From Immersiella caudata (taxonomy: Eukaryota > Ascomycota > Sordariomycetes > Sordariales > Lasiosphaeriaceae), in NCBI GenBank assembly GCA_030512335.1, contig JAULSU010000001.1, positions 1,426,001 through 1,490,000 on the forward strand: a DNA stretch of 64,000 nucleotides, in the 5' to 3' direction. Positions 1-8,832 of this stretch are shown here, piece by piece (positions within the stretch are counted from its first letter, which is position 1; every line of letters begins with the position of its first letter). The notes beneath the pieces were generated by a model. That model was not told the origin of the DNA and did no database searches. It saw nothing but the letters and a program-made list of their open reading frames with translations. Both the position numbers and the translations under genes were made by a program.

Positions 1-775
1 ACCCAGTCTCCTTGGACAACCTTGTGATCAGGTTTTTGGGAAGGTTCCTGACACAGCTCTCTGGGTCGCCGGGGTACCACACAGGCTGCATGTGGCGCGG
101 GCCGAGCCGGGGGGCGGGAATCTTGATCTTGTAGAAAACGTGTGTCTTGTAATGTAGACCCTGAGATTCGCAGGTTTCGCAGAGGTCAAAGTCGGCGCAA
201 TTGGCACAGCGATAACGAATGCCGCGAATGGGTGCGATGCCGCACGCGTTGCACTGGCAGCCGCGGTGAACGTATGCGTTCCGGCGAGCATTGTCTTCTG
301 AGACGCGGAATAGCAAACTGACAATGTTCTGGCCGGTGCGCTGAAAGTTGAGCGGCTCGTTGAACCAGTCATCCTGCATGGGGTGGTCATCGGCGACGGT
401 CTCGCCATCCGTTACGGGGCGCAACGTGGTATGGTCGAGGCGGTTCTCATCGGCGGGGGGGTCGTCCTGAGAGGTCCAAGAGCCCTCTGACTCTGCGCGT
501 TCATGATCATGATCGTGGCCGTGGCCGTGATCGTGGTCAAGCTCGTGCTCGTGGTGATGGTGGTGGTGGTGCTGGGTGTCGGGAGCAGAGCCTCTCCGGT
601 GACGCACAGCATTGCTTCGGCGCAGCGTTCGGGCAGGGTCGTGGAGGGCTTGGGATTCGAGATAAGCCTGGAAGCACGCGTATCCGATCGAAGCGGCGGC
701 GGCAAACGAAAGCATGGCGATCCCAACCCGCTGGCGGGTCAGGGTCGACGCGGCGGCGTTCGACATGTTGTCCAT
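1..775 (-). CDS. ZZ-type zinc finger membrane protein with His-rich tract, 3' end outside window
   Basis: The frame is open from an ATG at 775 to the window edge, so about 258 N-terminal residues are visible and the C-terminus is missing. A stop in frame upstream with no other ATG between makes 775 the start. Residues about 17-38 form one hydrophobic, Ala-rich segment, probably a membrane anchor. At about 68-91 there is a run of seven His followed by alternating Asp/His/Gly, 14 His in all, which could bind metal. Near residues 170-220 is a ZZ zinc finger: CQCNACG, then CANC and CETC pairs, then a conserved HYKTHVFYKI end. ZZ fingers bind zinc and mediate protein contacts. Some fungal proteins of this layout carry EF-hands further on; that part cannot be seen here. 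The domain is clear, the cellular role unknown. Confidence 0.75.
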   Translation of the reverse strand, partial: MDNMSNAAASTLTRQRVGIAMLSFAAAASIGYACFQAYLESQALHDPARTLRRSNAVRHRRGSAPDTQHHHHHHHEHELDHDHGHGHDHDHERAESEGSWTSQDDPPADENRLDHTTLRPVTDGETVADDHPMQDDWFNEPLNFQRTGQNIVSLLFRVSEDNARRNAYVHRGCQCNACGIAPIRGIRYRCANCADFDLCETCESQGLHYKTHVFYKIKIPAPRLGPRHMQPVWYPGDPESCVRNLPKNLITRLSKETG

Positions 776-1573
776 GCTGGCGGTGCCCAATTTGGCATCG
801 TGGTCAGCCGCGTGTCTCTCGCTCTTTGGAGTCGCACCTCTCTGGGGTGCTGTCGCAAGCGAGGCGAACCATCAACTGGAAGCTGTTTGGTCGACGCGCT
901 GGGGTGATAGCTGATTGCGATCTGGGATTTTAGAGACGTGGTGGAGCTTTTTGCTTCAACTGGCGTCACGCTGCTGGAAATTTTGGATCCCTGTCGCCAA
1001 GTTCCGCTGCGAGCCGCCTCTATGGGTTAACCCTAACCCAGATCCTTGAAATGACCTGTTCCGCTTCGCATGTGCGACCTTTCTCAGCTTTTGAGGTCTA
1101 GACAGGTTTTTACCTCGTTTACCATTGTAAAAAAGGAATCTCTGATAGAGCCAGAGTATATATATATTCTGGGCAACTAGTGGTACCCTATACGTCACAG
1201 TTCGCTCTTTGGTGGAGTAGAGGACGACCACCAGCGATCTCCACACTGTGCATTGTCGATGATATCAAAGACGGCAAGTGCAACCCCTCATCTGCCCACC
1301 TACTTAGCCAACTGCAGCTCATGTAACCACATGCGGTTTGCCTTTGCCGTACCTAGCTAGTCCTACAAGTCTTCGAATGCATGGAAGCGAAAGAAGCCCA
1401 CCAGCTATGTAAGCAGGCGCTTACTTCAGCTCAGCATGGACTATCTTTGTCCCACACTCCTCAGCAGCTCTTCCCATCCCATCCCTTCCCAAATTAAACC
1501 CCAGTGACTATCCCCCTATGGTCTCCCAAGATTGCCCTCGGTATACTCGATTAACACAGTGACCACTTCCACA
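776..1573. promoter_or_regulatory. Divergent intergenic region, ZZ protein / MBL hydrolase
   Basis: About 0.8 kb separates two divergently transcribed starts and should hold both promoters. It contains a telobox-like motif at 1027-1039 and a short alternating TA run at 1157-1167. The last 150 bases before the plus-strand start are C/T-rich, a common feature of fungal leaders. I see no ORF with protein-like character. Confidence 0.5.
1027..1039. promoter_or_regulatory. Telobox-like motif (TTAACCCTAACCC)
   Basis: The strand reads TTAACCCTAACCC, nearly two fungal telomere units (CCCTAA) inside a promoter. Short interstitial telomere repeats of this kind are bound by TRF/Tbf1-like Myb proteins in yeasts and plants. 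That this copy is bound is inference. A second copy lies at 6961-6973. Confidence 0.45.
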
Positions 1574-3075
1574 ATGAGCCCGTACAACCTCAACGAAACT
1601 GAGTCCCTCCTCGTTTGCGTGGCCTGTGGTACTCAATTCCCGACTTCGGACCGGAACACTCTCAAAACGTGCCTCATATGCGATGACCCACGCCAGTACA
1701 TTCCCCCTCCTCAGCAATCCTTCACAACGCTCGCCGACATCCGTTCAAAGCACAAAAACACATTCACGCCTTTTCCCAACAACCCCTCACTCATATCTAT
1801 CAGTACCACCCCCAAGCTCGCCATTGGCCAGCGTGCCATCCTAGTCAAAACCCCTGCCGGAAATATCCTCTGGGACTGTCTCACCCTGGTCGACGAGGAT
1901 ACAGTTTCTGAGATCAAGGAAAATCACGGCGGACTCCATGGAATCGTGATATCACATCCACACTATTACTCGACTCACGTTGAGTGGGCTGACGCGTTCA
2001 ACTGTCCGGTGTATCTGGCTGTTGAGGACAAGCAATGGGTGGTGAGGACGAGCGAGAAGCAGGTGTTTCTTGATGGAGGGAAGACCGAGACGCCCATTGA
2101 GATTGGTGGAGTGGATACGGGGATCAAGGTCATCAAGCTTGGGGGTCACTTCCCGGGAAGTCGTGAGTTCAAAGTCATCTCCTCATCAGTCTTTACGCTA
2201 TCCCCTTTTACTATGCCTCACGTAAACCTCTTACGACGCTTTTTCTAGCCTTCTAACACACATTTTCAACATCATCCAATCCACTCTCAATCCCCCTTTT
2301 ACCTCCCTTTTTCACTGGCTGAGTTCCCCCTTGATCTGCACTCTTCAGCATCTTTCGCCCATTTTGATACTACCCATTTACTATCAGGCCATTCCCCCTT
2401 TTCGTTGCTATTGCTAAACACTGCTGTACCATTGTTCCAAACTCCTTTCGAAATAGTGCTACAAACCTTGTGATAACCTTCTCAAATCCTCTTCATACAC
2501 ATGTCAAATCCTACAATAAAACATTTACCAAAGCTGTCCCAACCCCTTTTCCAACCACATTCGAGCTATATTACGAACTCCTCTCAAATACCTTCAAACC
2601 CCTTTGAAACTACATCCTAACCAGGTTCCAACCTGGTTTTATTACCTCCTTGATCACCCCCCAACACTCATTCAACCACACCCCCAACCCAACTAACCTC
2701 CTCAACTAACCCCCTCCTCACATAGTAACCCTCCTCTACTCCTCCAACCTCCTAATAGCAGATACCTTGATGACCACCCCATCCGCCATCTCCAACTTCT
2801 CCGTCAACGCCCTCTCCGAGCCACGCACCCGGCCCAAGGGCGTAAACACATACGCCTTCATGTGGAGCATCCCGAACTACATCCCCCTCAGCGCCAACGA
2901 GATCATTCGCATGTGGGGTATCTTGAAGGAGTACGACTTCGCGGCTACGTACGGGGCGTTTGAATGGCAGAATGTAGAGGGGGATGATGTCAAGGGGAGG
3001 GTATTGCAGAGTATGCAGATTCAGACGAGGTACATGGGGTATGGGGAACATCCATTTTTGCATACATTGTTTTAG
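1574..3075 (+). CDS. Metallo-beta-lactamase-fold hydrolase, two exons
   Basis: Exons 1574-2162 and 2726-3075 give 312 aa. The start is the ATG in CACAATGAG; upstream there is only an in-frame TTG. Splicing GTGAGT (2163) to CATAG (2725) joins GGHFPGS to LTLLYSSNLLIADTL, the expected MBL beta-strand that the unspliced frame lacks. The N-terminus has two CxxC pairs (CVAC, CLIC), a possible zinc ribbon. The metal-site region reads SHPHYYSTHVEWA, with His residues in a degenerate HxHxDH motif, followed by GGHFPGS. The fold is that of Zn-dependent hydrolases; the substrate cannot be told. The 563-nt intron is unusually long here. It converges with the GT90 gene, about 100 bp away. Confidence 0.82.
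2163..2725 (+). other. Long G-poor intron of the MBL hydrolase gene with two small hairpins
   Basis: The intron begins GTGAGT, ends CATAG and has a CTAAC branch candidate at 2705-2709. It is 563 nt, against about 50-100 nt for most introns here. From about 2230 the sense strand is rich in C, T and A and very poor in G. Two perfect inverted repeats lie close together: TTCAAA/TTTGAA at 2593-2608 (4-nt spacer) and AACCAGGTT/AACCTGGTT at 2619-2638 (2-nt spacer). Confidence 0.6.
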
Positions 3076-3179
3076 TAAGGGTGGCGAAAGGCTCAGATGG
3101 TTTTCGTATCGTTTGCGTCGTTTATTGGCACACCTATCGTGGCATTTTGTACTCCCGTCCAGGAAGACCCTCTACCAGG

Positions 3180-6100
3180 CTATGGTAATACAAACCCCAT
3201 TTTATCCCTGTTGTCATTTACGATCCGGGCCCATTCCAAAAGCAGTCGAAACAGATAAACTTCCATGTCCTCCCTCCTGATCGCTTTGAACGCAAGCTTT
3301 TTTCCCTCGTCCGCGATCCACTTCGCGTTGTCTGGCTTGCTATCCATCTTGACATTCCTGCCATTTAGCCTCGTCTCCCCATTTTCATGGATGCCCGTGA
3401 AGTATGCTAGGGTGCCATGTAGCGCGTGAAACCGGATATCGATGGGCACAAAGTGCACCCAGGGGAGCAACCGCTCGGTGTACCACTCCTTGAATATTGA
3501 CGAGAGGAAGGGAATACTCCCTGATCTCAGGACACGGAGGAAGTCTTTCGGCGGCCCGTTGTCTGTGTCCATCAGAAGGATGAATTGGTGCATCAGAGAC
3601 TGGGTGATGATAGCATCGTCGTCGATATCTGTCTTGAAACCAAACTCGTGACGCGCGGGGCAGTCGTCGCCGCACGAGCCTGACGGGTTGATCAATCCAA
3701 CGTCCATGGGAAGTAGACTGTTGAGCTCCGCCGCAGAGGCATGCTCGTAGTTGTATTGCCCGGGACTTCTCGAGACCGGGAGGAGAATGGTAACTTCGTC
3801 TGCGTTGGAGGCGTTGTTGACAAGGTGCACAAGGCGTTCTTGGTGGCCGCCTAGTAGCAATTCCTTGTCGGGGTTACCATCCAGCTTGCCGCGCCAGAAT
3901 AGCTTCCGCCGCTTCATTTCGAAACCTGCACCAGTGTCGCCTAGCTCCAAGCTCTCATCGTGGCGCCGCAGCGGTAGAAGAATATCGCGATAGCTGTCCG
4001 TCTTAGACCTGCTAAAGACGGGTAGGAGGTCCTGGATTGGGCGAGGGCTTGGCTGGGTCATATGGAAGCCATGTAATCGGAGCAGATCCGGCTGATGGCA
4101 AAGTTCCAAGGCCAGCGGCCACTCCGTTAGGTATTGGCCTTGCGATTGTGGCCGAACACAAGAGGTACAGAGATCTCTAACATCCCAATGGACGCCCGAT
4201 CTTGCCTGCGTGCCTGGTGGGCAGGTGAGAGCCGTCATCTCGCGAAAAGCACGAGGCGTGGTGTAATTCTCCATTACTTGCTCTACTGGAAGACCAGCAT
4301 CATCCACGGGCGAACGCCTGGACAGCAGTTCACCAAAGCCGACATGTTTTCCTGTCGGTATTTCGTCCCAGGGGGCGAGCACTCGTGGCTGATCATCGAG
4401 GTTGATCGCAAACTCCAGGTTTTCTGGCAGGTGCTCGCCAAATGACTTGACCATCGCGGCCATGTCGTCCATGATGGATACAGATGTAGAAGACAGTAAT
4501 GCGCTGTCATATGCTAGCGTTCCGTTTGTTACCCTAGCCAGAACAACATCAGGTTCCTCAGCAACACGACGAACACCGTCGCGTACTTTTTCTGGTGACA
4601 TCGCCAAGAAGGGAAACAAGTCCCTCTCCATCTGAACAAAGTGATCAAGGATTGGCGACCTCCGATCCTTTGCGAATTTGAACCATGCGTCGAATTTGAG
4701 TGGCGGAGATCGCCCATCATGACGCTCGGCGTACTCTTTGACGGCGACAGGAAGTGAGTCGCTAACACTCGCATGTATGAGCCAGCGATCCGCCTCGACT
4801 CTCCTATCGTAGATCAGCCTTTCGAGGGGATGATTATCCAGAACTCTCGATCCCACTATGCTGCTGTAGATAGTAGCGGCGACCGTGACGGCGATGAGGA
4901 GGAGAACAATGAAGGCGCGGTGAACAAATACCACCGACCTCAAGTTGTTCGCGTAGACGAAGAAGGCGAATCCGTTGCAGATCAGCACCACTGAGATGTA
5001 AGTGGTGATTGGAGATATGTTTTCCCACGTTCCAATCAGCAGTGACTGCGTCGCCGCCGAGGTGACACCTGATAGAAAAGTGACAACGCCAACGAGGGAC
5101 AAGGGGCTACCTTCGGTGGTGAGAAGAGCCGTTGAAACGAGGAAAATGGAAAACATCAGACCATCAATGACCGTATCGAAGGCATAGAGTGAGTCCAGCC
5201 CCCGGAAATGGTTGCTCATCGGCCTTGAGTGCTGGAAGAAACGCAAAATCGAGTACATAATCCCGATGCCCCCAGCAGTCGCCAGGAGGATGCCACTCAA
5301 GGTCCTCAACCTGGCCTTCGTCGTCCGCGCCCAGGCGAGGACCCGCCAGAGGATGATGATGATGGCCGCATCGAGTAAGAGCCCAACCCATTGGAGAAAC
5401 AACACGAAGGAGGTGCTCCCAGTATCGGCACAGAAGAAAGTGGATCGAATGTCCTGCGACGAGGCGAGGTAGGTGCCATAGCTGAGGTTCAGAATGCCAA
5501 GAACCAAAGGGAGCTTCAACCCTTGAATCCACTGCCCAATATCATCGAAAATGGTGTGATGCATGTCGTCGTAAAACTTCTCCTCTGCATCTAGCCGAGA
5601 TCCCCGGCCGCGAAGAAGCTCGTACACCATTATGACAAGTGGAAGCCATGACTAGGAAACGGTCAGAAAACCTTCAGCGGAAGCAACGTTGAAGCATACC
5701 TCAATGCCAGGGCTTGAGCACTGAAGATCGTATGATACGCGGTGGAAAGCCTCAAGCCGCAGGATGATACACACGACAAGGACAGGGAGGAAATATCGGC
5801 GCGGTTTCTTGGGCAAGGTGGCCCGCGATACTCTCAACACGCCCAAGTCATCGTCTGGCGGGGTTGTCAGTCCTTGGCCGCCATCCAAGCATACCAGGGA
5901 GTGCTTGAGGGCTCACCAAATCTCCCGTTGGTACCTGGTAGCCACAAAGAAAAGAAGCTGACGAAGAAAGCAGCTATACCCGATATCAAGAGGCACAACA
6001 CAGCAGACAAGCGTGGTTGTTCTAGTTTCAGTCAGCAATGCTGCACAAACATAGAGAAATCGAAGGTACTCGACAAACAAAAACAGGGACCAGGGAGGCT

Positions 6101-6270
6101 TACCAATTAACTGGTGATTTTCAAGATTTCGAGTGATCCATATGAAGGAAGCCACAGCGCTAAGCGAGCGGGTTAGTGAGAAGCCTAGACGACGTGGAGT
6201 TGACTCAAGGTGAGGACCGTTGGAACACGAACCAGAGAGCCGCCAGCTGGGAGGGGCCAGGTGACGCCAT
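3180..6270 (-). CDS. GT90 (CAP10-like) glycosyltransferase, multi-pass membrane protein, five exons
   Basis: Exons 6270-6233, 6159-6104, 6021-5917, 5854-5700 and 5651-3180 give 941 aa with phases matching throughout. The first intron starts GTTCGT; the others use GTAAGC, GTGAGC and GTATGC, and acceptors follow CTAAC/CTGAC branch sites. The N-terminal 400 residues hold about ten hydrophobic helices, the first being MASPGPSQLAALCAVASFIW. The C-terminal half is the catalytic domain, with LMDTDNG, then SGSIPFLSSIFKEWY and LPWVHFVPID, matching the GT90/CAP10 signature. Cryptococcal CAP10 relatives add xylose or other sugars to polysaccharides or glycans in the Golgi. The donor and acceptor here are unknown. 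A single-exon reading would lose about the first 118 residues. Confidence 0.85.
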
Positions 6271-7101
6271 GAGCGCCGCTGGAGCTTAGGGTGCCCGCAA
6301 TCGCGATGTGATCCCAATCATTGATGTCACTCCTCAAATAGCGTTTCTTCACCTTCCGGAATTGAAGACTGACGGAAGCGACGACATCGCACAAGAAACG
6401 AGGTCTGCGACGGTAACACTTGGCATGGTTTGATGTTGTCAATCACCGCAGCTCTGGAGCCTCGATGCTCCTGGCGGCAAAATACGAGCCCCCTAAATCG
6501 AGCACGGACCACATGCCATTCAAGTTCCATGCCTGGTGCGCACCTCTCGGACGCCTGACCAGCTGTCTCAGTGAATCAGTGGAATGAGAAAGCTGGTCTT
6601 CATGTCAAGCTGTAAAGGAAGGCTTCGTTTTCCACGTAGCTGCGGCGTTGCACGTCACTTCGGATGATGGGTTTTGGATGAAAAAAATGTCTGCAGTGGC
6701 CAAACGGGCTTTTCACAGGTATCCAAGTCCAGCGCACGACCCCATCTGTCCCCTCAATCCTCAGGCCCCCACATACCTGCTGGAGGAGCTGTTGGGGTGG
6801 AGGAGCTGCCAAAATCGGCATCCCAAAGAGCGGAATGTGCATTCATCGCCGCCCCACGGCCTCCTCACGCTGCCCTTCTAGCCACTCAAACACAACTTCC
6901 CTTTTCAAATATTAAAGTGGCTCAACACCGCCTCGTTGTAGAAACTGGCGATATGAGCGAAGGGTTAGGGTTATGCCCGTTTTCCAGGCGACGTGTCTTG
7001 CGCGTAAAGCATTCCTGTTTCAAACGTCATCCACATCGAATCTCACCGACGACCCCCTTTACCGCCCTGCCAAATCGGGCATCCATGGATCAATAGCAAA
7101 A
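6271..7101. promoter_or_regulatory. Divergent promoter region, GT90 / PFA4
   Basis: This 0.83 kb gap separates two divergent start codons. It holds a telobox-like AGGGTTAGGGTTA at 6961-6973 about 130 bp before the PFA4 start. Short ORFs here do not look like proteins. Confidence 0.5.
6961..6973. promoter_or_regulatory. Telobox-like motif (AGGGTTAGGGTTA)
   Basis: Two direct AGGGTTA units, identical to the fungal telomere repeat, lie upstream of PFA4. The last base overlaps an in-frame ATG at 6973. Binding by a telomere-repeat Myb factor is possible but not shown. Confidence 0.45.
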
Positions 7102-8484
7102 ATGAGCGGCATCAAGACCGGTCCTGCGACCAAAGGTCTCCAAGTATTTGCGATTCCGGGCGTTTGCATCCTGATCGCTTTCCTCGGGTACTACTCCCAA
7201 TGGCTGTTCAATAGCTCCCCAGACCTGCTTCCCGGCCCCCTGACCACCCGGGAAAGCATCATCTTCAACTCACTCGTGGCTACTATATGGTACACGTACT
7301 ACAAAGCTTGCACCGTGGACCCCGGCCGGTACACCGCCATAACCCCCCAATCTCCGAAATCCCCCGGACAGCCCAAACCCGGCTCCCCGGCTCCGGCCCC
7401 GGGCCCATCCGGCACCCGCTGGTGCAAAAAATGCGCCGCCCCGAAACCACCCCGGGCACACCACTGCCGACACTGCGCACGCTGCATCCCCAAAATGGAT
7501 CACCACTGCCCCTGGACCGGCAACTGCGTCTCCCTCCAATCCTTTCCCTACTTCTTCCGCTTCCTCCTCTACACCAACCTCGCCCTCCTCACCCTCGCCT
7601 CCCACATCCTCACCCGCCTCTCCGTCATCTGGACCGACCGCCATCTCCCCTCCTACCTCGGCCCGACCCTTCCCCACCTCATCGCCCTAACCCTCCTCTC
7701 CCTCGTCTGCCTCGCCACCCTCCTCGCCCTCTCCATCCTCCTCTTCACCACCGCCAAGTCCTGGGCCCTCAACACAACCATGATCGAAGACTTTGAAATC
7801 GAGCGCCACGACGCCTTCCTCTCCCGCATCGACAGCACCACCTCCCCCTTCTGGGGTCCCGACGGCGAGGCCTCCCTTCTCCAATCCCAACTCAGCCGCA
7901 TCGAGTTCCCCTACGATCTGGGCTTCTACGCTAACCTGTCCCAAGCCATGGGCACAGGCAACTTCCTGTTGTGGTTTTTCCCTTTCGCAGGTGGACCAGA
8001 GATCAACCCCGCTGCGCCGGGGAGGGGACCCGGCTGGGAGTGGGAAGAGAATGGGTTTAATGACGTTAGTGGACTGTGGCCGCCTCCGGATCCGGAGAAG
8101 TTGAGGAGGCAGCAGAGTGGATGGCCAGGGGCGGCGTCGAGGGTAAGAGCGGAGACGGAAGGGGATCCGTTTTATGGTGGAGGGAGTGCGGAGGATGCGA
8201 AGGCGGCGTTTGCGGCGAGGCAGAGGGCGGATATGGAGAGGAGGCAGAGGCAGCAGCAGCAGCAGGAGGAGAGGTGGGAGGTGCTGGATGAGTTGGAGGA
8301 GAGGGAGTATGAAGGGGAGGTGGCGTGGACAAATGCAGAGGGAGACACGCTGTGGGATTATGGAGTGGATGAAGAGGCGGAGAGGGAAGAGCTTATTCCT
8401 ATCGGAGGGGAGGAAGAGGACGAGGATGTGCCGATTGCGGAATTACTACGGAGGAGGAAGGTTTTGGTCAGGGAAGACGAGTGA
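7102..8484 (+). CDS. PFA4: DHHC palmitoyltransferase PFA4
   Basis: A single exon encodes 460 aa. The enzyme attaches palmitate to cysteines of membrane proteins at the ER; yeast Pfa4 acts on chitin synthase Chs3, which fits a cell-wall role. The cysteine-rich domain spans residues about 107-150, with RWCKKC, RAHHCRHCARCIPKM and the catalytic DHHC at 133-136 followed by PWTGNCVS. Two helices precede it (IPGVCILIAFLGYYSQWLF and FNSLVATIWYTYY, before TVDPGRY) and two follow. The C-terminal part keeps the PFA4-type GWEWEENGFNDVSGLWPPPDPEKLRR, then a Gln/Glu-rich tail coded partly by CAG repeats. ATG 7102 (AAAAATGAG) is preferred because orthologues start near here; an in-frame ATG at 6973 would add 43 residues of no family character. 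It converges with myosin I. Confidence 0.92.
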   Translation: MSGIKTGPATKGLQVFAIPGVCILIAFLGYYSQWLFNSSPDLLPGPLTTRESIIFNSLVATIWYTYYKACTVDPGRYTAITPQSPKSPGQPKPGSPAPAPGPSGTRWCKKCAAPKPPRAHHCRHCARCIPKMDHHCPWTGNCVSLQSFPYFFRFLLYTNLALLTLASHILTRLSVIWTDRHLPSYLGPTLPHLIALTLLSLVCLATLLALSILLFTTAKSWALNTTMIEDFEIERHDAFLSRIDSTTSPFWGPDGEASLLQSQLSRIEFPYDLGFYANLSQAMGTGNFLLWFFPFAGGPEINPAAPGRGPGWEWEENGFNDVSGLWPPPDPEKLRRQQSGWPGAASRVRAETEGDPFYGGGSAEDAKAAFAARQRADMERRQRQQQQQEERWEVLDELEEREYEGEVAWTNAEGDTLWDYGVDEEAEREELIPIGGEEEDEDVPIAELLRRRKVLVREDE

Positions 8485-8805
8485 GCTAGATTTGACATCT
8501 ATTACCAGGCATATTCTCGTCAAGGGGTAAAACCCTTAGCATACCATTCTGTGCTCAGTATCCAAGTAACCTCTTGTGAGAACAGTCGCTGTTTTCTCTA
8601 CGCCCTTTCAACATTGCTGCCACGCGAAATATACAACGAACAATACTCCGCCGCGCCCACTCGCTAGCACTTCAAACCACAAATAATGAAGATGAACGAA
8701 ACGCTTTGCCTCCAATTCTCGCATCTGCGTCATGCCTTCCTCCTCCTACCGGTCCTACCAGTCGTCATCGTCGTCATTGTCACCCTTGTCCTCCTTCTTC
8801 TGGTC
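8485..8805. other. Convergent 3' region between PFA4 and myosin I
   Basis: This 321-bp spacer holds the 3' untranslated ends of both genes. On the minus strand, 8757-8805 continues the myosin frame past its stop and repeats the acidic tail (separate entry). Nothing else is seen. Confidence 0.6.
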
Positions 8806-8832
8806 CTACCAGTCATCATCGTCATCCTTCTT
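8755..8832 (-). repeat. Tandem in-frame duplication of the myosin I acidic tail and stop codon
   Basis: Copy 1 (8832-8806) codes KKDDDDDW then TAG, the true end of myosin I. Copy 2 (8799-8755), in the same frame and 51 nt downstream, codes KKEDKGDNDDDDDW then TAG. Each stop is followed by GAC and CAG or CGG. Reading through the first TAG would add 16 residues, DQKKEDKGDNDDDDDW. The sequence is direct; any use of the second copy is inference. Confidence 0.8.

Noticed and set aside
6973..7101. Upstream in-frame ATG that would lengthen PFA4 by 43 residues
   Set aside because: The extra sequence has no family similarity, overlaps a telobox-like motif, and PFA4 proteins normally start close to the first membrane helix.
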